Source: JBCCQH01 sp039024435
GTDB taxonomy: Bacteria; Bacteroidota; Bacteroidia; J057; JADKCL01
Direction of reading: 5' to 3'
NCBI GenBank assembly: GCA_039024435.1
Contig: JBCCQH010000104.1
Span: 1-29,106 of the forward strand
DNA: 29,106 nucleotides
Shown here: piece after piece, positions 1 to 12,000 of the stretch
How positions within the stretch are numbered: the first letter of the stretch is position 1
Layout: every line of letters starts with the position of its first letter
Made by a program: the position numbers and the translations under genes
Notes under the pieces: generated by a model
Database searches by the model: none
Told to the model about the DNA's origin: nothing
What the model saw: only the letters and a program-made list of their open reading frames with translations

Positions 1-3000
1 CGTAGGTGACAATCGTATCGTTGGGATCGGCCGTGGAGGCATTGAGGAATTCCGTCCGATTGCCCTCACAGACGTAGCGCCAGGTAAATTCCGCCACCGG
101 ATTTGCCCCGATGTCCACGACCTGCTGCGCCGAATCGCGGCAACCCTGGGCAGTCACCACCGTCAACGCCACCGTGTGGGTATCGGCACTGGCAAACAGA
201 AAGGACGGATCCTGGTTGGCCACCGAGTTCCCGGTCCCGAAATTCCAGGTCCAAAACGCCAGCCCATCCGGAGGCAGGGAGCCAATCGCATCCAGCGCGG
301 TCGAGTCGGTGAAAAATGTGGTATCGCCCACACAAGTCCCCGCATACCCAAAGTCGACACTCGGCGCCGGATACACCCGCGTGGAATCGCGCAAAGTATC
401 CCGACAGCCCGTCGCCGGATCCTGGTAAAAAATTTCCACGCTAACCGGTCCGCGGAGCCCAGAATCGGGCACAAATACCGCATTGGGCAGGGCCGTACCG
501 TTCACGAGCAGGGCATCCCAGGCGGGGGAAATCACCAAGGTGTCCGGGGCATTGTTTTCGCAGTATTGGCCCGCGAGGTTGTTCAGCGTTAAGCTCGGCG
601 GGGCGATCCCCACGTAGTCCGCAGTGTCGATGCTGGTGCAGCCATTCGCACTGGTAAATTGGTACATCCCCCGGTAGGACAATGTATCCAACTGCCCGGG
701 GAACAGCACACCGGTACTGTCGACGATTCCCACTCCGGACCAGGTCCCACCCGGAGGCACCGCCGCCAATTGGGTGGCGCCTTCGTTGAAGCAGACCCGC
801 GGTCCCGGTGGCACCGTGATGTTCACCGGCACCGTATCGTGGACCACCGTCACCTGCGCCAGCGAATCCACACAGTCATTGGCGTCCTGCACAAAATACA
901 CGACAGTATCGCCCCCCGTTCCGGCGATCTCCGGAAAGTAGGTCGCGCCATTGCCCCCGATTCCGTTCCCGGTAAACCAGGTGGAATCGCCCGGCGAACC
1001 GCTCAGAACCGCGGAATCCCCATTGATGCAGTAGGTCGAATCCAGACCGGAGAAAAACGCCTGCGGCAAAGGGTACACCTCGGTTGCCTCCGTCACTGTA
1101 TCCCGGCATCCCGTATTCGGATCCGTGTAAGCGTAGCCGATTGTCCATTGGCCCACACTGTCGGGCTTGAAGACCGAATCGCCCATCGTCATGCCCATCC
1201 CGATGAAATCTCCACCGGCAGGCCCCCCGAACAAAGTATCCGGGTCGGCGTTGAGGCAGTATTCCGCCGCAAGACCGTTCAGCATCAGGTTGGGCAGCGC
1301 ATTTACCGTCACCGGAACCGGGAGCGTATCGGTACACCCCAGAGAATCGGTGTAGGTGTAGGCAATCGTGGCCGTGACCGTCGTATCCGGCCCCGCTCCG
1401 GGAACTTGGGCCGGGTCAAACACCCCGTTCGCGGTAATCCCCGCCCCAAAAAAGCTCCCCCCCGCGGGGGAACCCAGCAGGCTGTCCCGCGCTTCATTGG
1501 AGCAGTAAGCGAAGTTCGAGTAGTTCCCGGCCACCGACAGCCCCGGCAGGGGATCCACCCGAATCGTCTCTTGGGTGAATGCCGTGCAGCCATTGGCATC
1601 GGTAAAGGTATAGGTGACCACAAAATTGCCGCCCTGCCCGGCAGAATCGGCGACCTGCGGATCGAATTCATTGTTGAAGCTGTCGACCCCCGGACCGGAA
1701 AAGGTCCCTCCGGAAGGCACCCCGTTCAGCGCTACCCGGCCGCCGTTCCAGCAGATTGCCGCCGGCAGAGCGATGATGGCCGGTTGGGGACGGGCATTGA
1801 CGGTCACCGTCCGCACCGCCACCACTTCACAACCGGGTCCGTAGGGGTGGACGTAGCGCACTGTATCGGTTCCCGGTCCGGCCAGATTCGGAAAGTAGTC
1901 CCCATTGGCAATTCCATTGCCGGTAAGCGTTCCCGGCGCCGGACCGACCGTCACCGCCACCGCAGCATCGTCTTCGCAAAAGACATACTGCGGCAGGCTG
2001 AGGTTCACCGCCGGCACGCTCGGGATGAACACCGAGTCCGCATCCTGGTCCGAGCAGCCATTGCTGTCGGTAAAAGCGTAGCCCAAGACATAATTGCCCG
2101 GACCCACCACGGCGGGTTCAAACAAGGTATTGGTCAGATTGGTCGCCCCGGTAAATACCCCCGTGCCTCCGACCGCCGGACTTCCGTTCAGCACCACCGC
2201 CGAATCGCTGGCACACAGGGTATCCTGCGGCAAGCTGAAGGTCACCACCGGCATGGAATCGACCCGGACCATTTGCGTCGCCACGTTGGCGCACTGGTTG
2301 GAATCGGTGTAGGTGTAAGAGATCGCGTAGTTGGCATTTCCCGGAACCGTATCCGGATCAAACACCAGATTGCCCAGGACCCCCATTCCGGAGAACACCC
2401 CGCGCGCCGTATCCGCCGGGGATCCAGTGAGGGTATAGGCTTCATTGTTGCCGTCCTGGCAGTATTGGGCCGCCAAACCGGTAAAGGATACCACCGGCAG
2501 CGGATGTACCCGGACCGCCACTGAAGCAACCGCGGTACAGCCCAACTCGGTCACAGAGTGGACCACCTGGTGATCGCCGGTATCGGCGGCAACCGGATTA
2601 AAAACCCCGTTCAGGACCGGGCCATCGGTCACGCCGGCCCCCGAGAAAGTCCCCGAGCGCACGCCGAACAAACTGTCCGCCGCCGCATCCGCGCAGTATT
2701 CCAGCGCCAAGCCAAAGAAAGTCGCCACCGGCAAGGGATTCACAACGGTGGTGATCGCAATCTCGGCGCTGCACCCAGCACTGTCCACGGCGTAGCCCAC
2801 CGCATTCAACCCCAGATCCGCCGAGTCCGGATTAAAAATTCCATTGACGGAATCTACAATCCCCGCCCCCAAGAACATCCCGCCCGGCGGCAATGCCCCC
2901 AAGGTCAGCACCGAGTCGCCCCGGCACAAGGTATCCGCGAGGCCGGAAAGGGAAAGGGTCGGCACCCGCTTCACAAAAATCTCCACGGTATCCCGCCCCG

Positions 3001-6000
3001 GACAACCCCGGCTGTCGGTAAAGGTATACGTGATCGGATGGGTGCCCACCGCGGCCGAATCCGGGACAAAAATCCCGCCCGCCGCATTCACGATGCCCTC
3101 ACCCGAGAACAATCCGAGGACCGGCGCTCCGGTGAGGGTCAGTGCCGCCGCATCCTGGCAAAGCGAATCCACCGGACTGCTGAGGGTCACCGTGGGCAAG
3201 CTGTCCACGATCAACGTCTGGAACAGTGTATCGGTGCAGGCATTGGCGTCGGTAAATACGTAAGCCACGGTGTGGGTGTCCACCGGGAGCGTCCCCGGAG
3301 AAAAGGTCCGCGTCACACTGTCCACTCCCGGACCGTAGAAATAGCCCACTGCTTCCGAACCGACCAGAACGACCGGATCCGCATTTTGGCAGTAGCGCGG
3401 GGCGAGGTTCAGGATCGAAGCTTGCGCCTCGGGGGACACGGTTACAACCCGCGCATCCGCCCCGGTGCAGCCATTGCTGTCCTGGAAGGTGTACTCCACC
3501 CCCCAGTCGCCCGGCCCCAGTACCATCGGCCGGAAAAGCGAGTCCGGCTGTCCCGCCACCCCAAAGTCCACTGTGGGATAGCCATTGAAGCCGGCCAGGC
3601 GGACCGGCGGATCATTCGGACAGTAGGGACCCGCGGTCAGCAGGGAATCTTCCGGCAGCGCGTGGACAGTAAACACCGCCCGCGCTTCGGCGCGGCAAGT
3701 GACCGAGCCGTAGGTCACCCCGTAGGTGTAGACAATCGTATCCGGGCCGACCCCGGCGAAGTCCGGATCAAAGCCGGTGCCTTGCACGCCATTGCCGGAG
3801 AAGGTGCCGCCGAGCGGGGCCGCTTGCCCGAAGAGATTGGTCACCGGCTCACCCGGGCAGTAGTCCCGATCCGTGGGCGCGAAGGTCACTTGCGGATCGG
3901 GATGGACCCGGGTCAGGCGGCGCAGGGTATCCGGAATGCTCGGACGGATGAACCGAATCAAGTGCAGCCCGACCCCCGCCAAATCCGGCCGGAAGACGCC
4001 CGTGCTGTCCACCCCCGGTCCCCGGAAGAATCCCGGGACATTGCTCGGCGGGAAGACCGCCAGGAGCGAACTTCCGCCGGCGCTCACGCAGTAGTCCCGG
4101 TCCAGGCCGGAAATGGCCTCGGTACCCGCCGGAATCACCGTCACCCGTACCCGGGCCGTATCGGAGCAACCGGTGCCGCTGTCCGCCACCGAGTAGGTCA
4201 GGAAGTGATTGCCGCCCTGGGCCACCATTGGCGAGAAGTCGGCGGTATCGGCATTTTGCGTCAGTCCCGGACCAGAAAAAATTCCGCCCGGAGGCGTCCC
4301 GACCAGGTAGTTCAGCGCGTCGGGATCCGAATCCTGAAACAGGGTGATGGCCGGCGAAGAAAGGCCCACCGGCGGCAAAGCAAACACCTCGGTCATCGCT
4401 TGGGACAGATCCGAACAGCTATTGCCATCGGTAAAGGTGTAGGCAATCGGGTGCGGACCCGGACCGGCAAAATCCGCGCGGAAGCGGTTTCCGCTGTAGA
4501 TCCCGCTCCCGGTAAACAGCCCGCCCGGCGGCGTCCCGGTCAGCTCGGTCGACGCACCGCCAAAACAGTAGGTCGAATCCAGTCCCGCAAAGCTCACCAC
4601 CGGCAGGGTATCCACCAGCACCGACTGGGAACTGCTTCCGAGGCAGCCATTTTGATCGGTAAATTCATACGCGACGCTGTGCAAGCCCGGGCCGGCATCC
4701 CCGGCAGCAAAGACAAAGCCATTGCCCAGGGGATTGACTCCGGGACCGGAGAAAGTCCCGCCTTGGGGGGTGCCGAAGAGGGAGGTCGCCGGCGCATCCT
4801 CGCAGTATTGGAGGGCCAAGCCGGAAAAAGAAACCGGGGGATTGGGGAAGACCTGAACTGCTTGCTGGACGGTTCCCGCACAGCCGTTGGCGTCGGTATA
4901 GTTGTACGTCAGGATGTGGAGTCCCGGGCCGGCAAAGTCGGGCTGGAAATCGGTTCCGACCACGCCCAGGCCGGAAAAGGTGCCACTGGATGGGGTGCCG
5001 CCGAGCGCAACCGCACTGTCGGAAAAACAAAAACTGGTCTGCGGCAAAAAGACCTGCCCGGGCGCAGGAGCCGTCACCACCAGCGCCATCGAATCAACCG
5101 CGGTACACCCATTCAAGGCGGTGTACGTGGCGGTGATGACGTGGCGACCGGTATCCGCCAGCAGGGGACTGAACTGTCCGGAAGGGTTCACGATGCCACT
5201 CCCGGAAAACACGGTGGTGCCGCCACCCGGCGCTACCTCCAGGGAATCTTCCAACAACACCAGATTGACATTGCGGCAGAAGGGATCCGACACCGGAAGC
5301 AAATCCGCCGTGGGCGCGCTCCGCACCCCAATCGTCCGCGTGACCGTATCCTGCACATTGGAAGCGTTTAGGTCACGGTAGACATAGTGGATCGTATCGA
5401 ACAGGCCCGTGCCATTGGCGGGGACGTAGTTGCCACTGCTGTCAACACCGTCGCCGAAAAAGCGGCCTTGCGGATCGAAGGGCACCCCGGAGAGGGCATA
5501 AGTGCCGGTGTCATTGGCGCAGAAAAGTCCCAAAATGCCCTGAATCGTCGCCGAATTGGGTCCGATGACTTCGACGAGCACCGTATCCCGCCCCACACAC
5601 CCGTTGGGGTCCGCGTAGGTGTAGACAATCGGGTGGAGGCCCACCATTGCGGTAGCCGGAGCAAAGCTATTGCCCGTGACCCCGGGGCCGGAAAAGCTGC
5701 CCCCCGCCGGCGTCCCGCTCAATGACTGGGGCGGATCGGTATCGTTGTAAAGCAAAGGAATCGGCGCCATGCTCACCCCCGGCCGGGCATTCACGACGTA
5801 GATTTCACTTCGGCTATAGGTACACCCAGCGGGCGAATTTACCGTGTAGACAATTGGGGTCGTTCCGACGCCCGCTGCCGCCGGAGTGAACCAGGCCGTG
5901 CTGTCCTGAACATTGCTGAGGCCGATGCCGGTAAAGGTCCCCGGGGCCAGCCCCGAACGACCAGTGAGCAGAATCGGAGGCTCATTTTCGCAAAACGGGC

Positions 6001-9000
6001 CACTGGCGGAAGAAATGAAGACATTCGGCGCCTGATCAAAATTCACGGCAAACGCCTGGCTGGCTTCGCAGCCCCAGCGCGTGCTCGTCACCTGGTGGCG
6101 GCCATTGTAGCTGAGGTTGCTCCCGTAGACGTGCGCCGCGGAAATCCCGGAAAAGGCCGTTCCGTCACCCATGTCCCAAAAGAGATCCCTTCCGGGCAGC
6201 GCAGGACGCCAGTTGTTTTGCAGGTCAATGAATCGCAGCGTACCCGCGTGACCGCTGCCCGAGCTATCCGCCAGGGTTCCCGAACCCAGCCCTTCGGTGA
6301 AGCGCCACAACAGCGCCAAGTCCGGAACATTCGGCCCAAATACCACGAACTGATCCGCCGTAATTTGTGCCGGACTCCGGGCGGTCCGCCACAGGCGCAG
6401 CTCCCCGATTTCGCCTTCCAGGTTCCCCCCGACCGCGGCTTGCCCGATCCGCAGATCCGGTCCGGCCACCGTATTGACCGGCACCGGATTTACCGCCGTG
6501 TAGTGCTCCTCAACGCCGTCGAGGTAGAGCAAAGCATCCGCGACATTTACCGTGGCCCCGCTGTCCAGCACCAGGGCGACGTGGTGCCAAGCGCTGTCGT
6601 TGACCGGGGTGGTCCCGATCTTCCAGCCACCGCCCGCATCCAGCATCAAGGCCCCGAGGGCCCCAGCCTGCGCATCGTCGTTCAGGCGGAATTCCATTTG
6701 GGCGCCCACTTGCGCCGCCCCCCAGGTCGCGATCACCGCGCCATTTTGCAGGTTGTCGGTGATCCGAACCCAGGCTTCCAGCGTCCGCGCGCTCTGCCCG
6801 GTGATGCCCGGATAGGTATCGGCGGAGATGAAGTCGTTGACCCCATCCAGCCGCAGCGCGTAGGCGTCCCGGTCCGCCGCCAGCGCCACGGTATCCCCGG
6901 GGCAATACCCCAGGGAATCCAGGTCCTGCACCGCAACCGGCGGCAAGGGCTGCACCCACACCCGCACCGTATCGTAAGCCGAACACCCGTCCTGGTTCGT
7001 CACCTGGACAAAATAGGTGCCCGTCGCACTCGCGGTAAAGGTCTGATTGGAGGAAAGCCCGTTTTGCCAGACCCGGGTAAAGGGACCGGCCCCACTTTCC
7101 AGCACGATGGATTCTCCGGCGCAAAGGACGGTATCCGGGCCCAGATCCACCGGCGGCACGTCGCAATTGATCCAAATCTGATCCCGGGTCGCGCCGGAAC
7201 CATTGGCGGAATTGGCAGCGAAGGCGTCCAGGTCGCCGTCCTGGTCCAGGTCCCCGAGGGCGAGGGCACCGCCCTGCGGGTTCATCAATTCCTGGGCGGT
7301 CGGAGTGAAATCCCCCACACCGCCGTTGCGGTAAATGCGGCTGGGTTGCCCATTCGCACCCAGGGCCCAGAGATCGGGATCGCCGTCGGCGTCGAGGTCC
7401 CCGAGGCGGATGTCGCTCGCCGGGTGACTTCCAAAACCGAGGGAATCGCGCAGGTTACCGCTTTGGTCGTTGAAGTAGGGGACGAAATAGGGCGGCAGGG
7501 CGTGCGCCACCAGCACGTCGGGGTAGTGGTCGCCGTTGAGGTCGGCGACGGCCACCGCACGGGAATCGTAAAAGCCGAGGACCTGGGCGGAAAGCGTGAA
7601 ATTGCCCCGGCCATCGTTCTCCCAGATTTCATCTCCGTTGCCGTCCACCCCGAGGTAGAGGTCAAGGTCGCCGTCCCGGTCAAAATCGGCAAAGGCCAGG
7701 TCGTAGGCATCCGCCGATCCGAATCCGCCGGGGGCCGGGGTGAAACGGCCGGTGCCGTCGTTGCGCCAGATCTGGTGCGGGCCATTTTCGAGGAGGAGCA
7801 GGGCGTCCAGGTCGGCATCTGCGTCGAGGTCGGCGAGTTGCAGGGCCCGGACCGGACTGCCGGGCAGGCTGTCCACCGGGACAAAAATGTGGTTGGGTCC
7901 GTTGCGGTAGATGCGGTGCGGACCGGTGTGGTTCGCTTCGAATAGGTCGGGGGCGCCGTCGCCGTCCAGGTCGCCCAGGGCGAGGGCGGCGGTGCTGTCG
8001 GAACGGAGCTGGGGCTGCAAGCTGGCGGTGAGTTGGCCGCCGGTGTTGATCAGGATTGCACTGGGGACATTTTTCGTGCCAATGCCCACTACGGCGTCCA
8101 GCAGGGTGTCGCCATTCAGGTCGGCCAGGGCGATCGCCCGCGCATCGGTCTGGGTGGTGTCGGCAAAGTCGAGGTCTTCCACGAAGCGGGCGAATCCCGA
8201 GGGCACCGCGACGGTAAATTCCCACTGGAAATCGCGGAGGGAGCCGATGTTGACTGCGCCCAGGGCGGTGTCGGCCAGGACGTGGACCCGCTCCCCGGGC
8301 AGGAAAGCGGGGGTGGGCTGCAACTGGGCCCGCGAGGTGTCGGTGCTGAAGGTGCCCGCCCGGTAGCCGGAGTAGCTGCCGTAGGCGGCCAGCGTTTTGG
8401 GGGCCACCGAGGGCGGGTAGACGGCTTCATCGTAGTGGGCGCGGATTTCGGTGAGGGGACTGGTATTGCGGGCATTGGGGTGGGGGAAAACCGAGTCCAG
8501 CGCGAGGGCGGGGACGCGGTTAAAAAAGACCCGGCTGGTCCGGAAATGGTTGCCCCAGGCAATGTCGAGGTCCCCGTCATTGTCGAGGTCGCCCGCGGTG
8601 ACCCCGAAAGATTCATCCGGGCCCCAGGCGGTATTTCCCAGGGTAAAATTGCCGTTGCCGTCGTTGATCCACACCCGGCTGGTATCGCCCGGATCAGGGG
8701 CGGCCGCCAGCAGATCAAGGTCACCGTCGCCGTCCAGGTCCGCCAGGTCGATCCCAGCGGTGGCGCGGCTGTCCACTTGTTGTCCGTTGTAGGGAAAGCC
8801 GCCGGTACTGTCCTGCATCCAGAGGTACAGGGAATTGTCAAAGGCAATTACCGCATCGTACAAGCCATCCTGGTTGAGGTCCCCCAGGGCAATCTCGTCG
8901 CTTTGACCCAATGAATTGATGTTGCCAGCGGAAGTAAAGTTGGCGTTGCCATCATTGTACCAGATGCAGTTCTGAGATCCTGACTGCCGCGGCACAAAGA

Positions 9001-12000
9001 AAATGTCCAAGTCCTGATCGCCATCCAAATCTTTCAACTCAGCGTGCCCCGTACGGCTGATCCCGGAAAAACTGGGGCTTTGCGGGACGAAATTGCGGGC
9101 TCCATTGTTGATCAGAATGCGGGAGACGTTTATGGAGCCGCATTCGACCGCGTCCAGGTCGCCATCCCCATCCAGGTCGCCCAATGCTACCCCATAGAAA
9201 AATGATCCGAATGGTCCGGTAGTCGATTGCACCGGCTGCCCAAATCCTCCCAGCCCATCGCCGTAGTAAATCCGATTGGGGTCGGTGGAATTGATGACGT
9301 AGGCATCGAGGTGGCCATCCCGGTCAAAGTCCCCAATGCCGGCCATTCTTGATCGTTCATTGTCAAGGGAGGGACCATGCTGGCGAAACGTACCGTCGCC
9401 ATTGTTCAGCCAAACCTCATTGGGCGATTTCCCAATCGCCCCAAATCCCCCTACCCGCTTCGCGATGAACAGGTCGAGGTATCCGTCCTCGTCAAAGTCA
9501 CCCAGGGAAATATTGCGGGTGTCGTCCGATCCGAAGCTTTGCGGATTCAGTTCAAACACCGCCGGTCCCACGCCCGCGCGCACCCGAAAGTGCCCGTGGA
9601 CGCTTTTTCCCAGACTGAGCAAAGGGCCGCGAATTGCTGAGTCGAGGATCACTTCTACCTTTTCTCCCGGAAAGAACGGCACGTCGGGGTCGTAGTAGAT
9701 CGTGCTGTCGAACACGGTGATCGTGCCCGCGTGATAACCGCTCAGGTTGCCGTGCAGGGTGACCTTGCTGCTGTCAATGCTGCTGGGGTCGAGGACATTG
9801 TTGAACGTAAACGCAAATACCGAATCCCGCGGCGCGCAGTGCGAATTGAACGGGGGATCGCTGGCGACCAGTTGCAGTACGCTTTGGTTAAAGTAGATCA
9901 CCGCCCGGTTGATCACCCCGTCCAAATCCCCGTCACCGTCCATGTCGGCTAGGGCGAGGTCCTCCGTGGTGGCCAAGGCGCCCAGGCTGGACCCCGCCAC
10001 AAAGGCAAAGTTTCCGGGAGTGCTGTTGTTGATCAGTACCGTATCGCGCAGATTTCCCCCGCGCCCGATCATCAGATCCAGGTCACCATCGCCATCCAGA
10101 TCCCCCAGTTCAACACAGCGCAAGTCAGCCGGGCCGGAAATCGTTACCGCAGTAAAATTGGCACTTCCGTCATTTACCAATCCCAGGACTTGATTGTTTT
10201 CAATCACCACCGCATCGACATCGCCGTCCCCATCCAGGTCGCCCAACTCAACGTCCATTTTCGCACCGCTCAAAAACGATTGCGGGGTGAGGGTGAATTC
10301 TCCCGCACCATTGTTCAACCAGACTTCATCGGGGCCGCCATCCACCGCGAAAAAGGCATCCGGATCGCCGTCGCCATCCAAGTCATCCAGTTCCACATCC
10401 CGAGCGTTGGCCGGAAATCTGCGGAGGCTGTCCGAAAAATTCCCGGTTCCGTCGTTGCGCCACAGGATGCTCTCGTTGATGCCATCGTCGACCGCCACCA
10501 TGACGTCCAGGTCGCCGTCGCCGTCGACATCGGCTAGGTCGTGGCCCCGCGTCTTCAAGCTCAAGGGCACCACACCCACAAAATTCAGGATTCCGGAGCC
10601 GTTGTTGAGCAAAACAACATCGTTATTGTCGGTGGTCACGAAGGCATCCAGGTGCCCGTCACCGTCCAGGTCGCCCAGCTCCACAAACTGGCAAGCGACA
10701 TTGGCCAACTCATTCAGCGTCGTGTCCGCGTAGGTGCCATCGCCATTGTTGAAGCTGATCCACAGCGGCAGATTCGCTCCAAAGCGTACATTGACAACGT
10801 CGGGGCGGCCGTCCCCGTTCAAGTCGCCGACCGCAAGGTTGCCCGCCTGGGGCAGGTCATTTTCATCGATGAATTGTGCGGCCGCCGCGGCGGCGGCCAC
10901 CCGAAAGGACCATTGGCGGGGTTGGTTGAGCGTCCCCGCGGTGGTCACGATTCCCGAATCGAGCAGTACGGAAACTTCTTCGCCGGGCGCGAAGGGCGCA
11001 TCGGGCGTGAAGGTCAGCGTGGTTTGGTTGAAGTTGACGGAACCGCTGCGGTATCCGCTCCGATCGCCGTGGACGATGACGTGGCCATTGCTCGCGGAGA
11101 GTACGGTATCCCGGAAATGGACGGTGATGTTGCTGGTCGCCGGAGCATCCAAGGTGGAAGCCGCGGGGGAAACGCTGTCGATGGCGATTTGATTGAGGTA
11201 GACGCGGCTGGAGGAGCCAATGTTGAAGACAAAGGCATCCAGGTCACCGTCGCCGTCCAGGTCGCCCAGAGCAACGGAAAAAGTACTCCCCGTCCCCAGG
11301 TCCTCGCCGGAATTTACAAAAGAGGCATTGCCCGCGTTGCGCCAAAGAACATTGGCTTGATTGTTTCGATTTCCGGTCAGGGCATCAAGGTCGCCGTCGC
11401 CATCCACATCGCCCAGATCCACATCCCAAGTGAAACTACTTGACCCAGCAATCGATTGCGCGCTGAATCCCCCCATGCCATCGCCTAACCATACCCGACT
11501 TACGCTGTTGGAATTGCCGGTAAAAACGTCCAACATTCCATCGCCATTCAGGTCCCCCTTCTCGCTGCGGTAGGTTGCTCCGATTGACGATAACGGCAAT
11601 GACGAAAAGTTTCCGTTCCCCGTGTTTTCCCGAGTCAAGTTACTGGAGGCTCTTCCGAGGTAGACGTCCAAATCACCATCCCGATCAAAATCCAATAGCT
11701 CAACTGAGTATACACTCCCATTGCTCGCGGATGAGGGATTGATAAAATTCCCCATTTGGTCATTGTACCAGATGATGTCACCATTGACCCTCGCAACGTA
11801 CACATCCAGATAACCATCGCCATTCAAGTCCCCCAAATCTGCACCGTAGAATGCCCCGGAGGTGTTGAGCATTCCTCCGGGCGAAAAATTGCCGTTGCCA
11901 TCGTTCTCCCATACTTGATGGTTAGAGTTTCCACTAATGCTCAGTGCGTCCAGGTCACCGTCCCGATCAAGGTCGCCCAAGCAGACAGCATGCGTATATA

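Noticed and set aside
659..7945. Long plus-strand open frames (621, 937 and 616 codons) opposite the giant gene
   Set aside because: They are the exact antisense frame of the giant gene. Their stops would need TTA, CTA or TCA codons in the sense strand, which a GC-rich gene avoids. The translations are Arg/His/Gly-rich with no domain, whereas the minus-strand frame reads as ordered Ig, LamG and VCBS domains.
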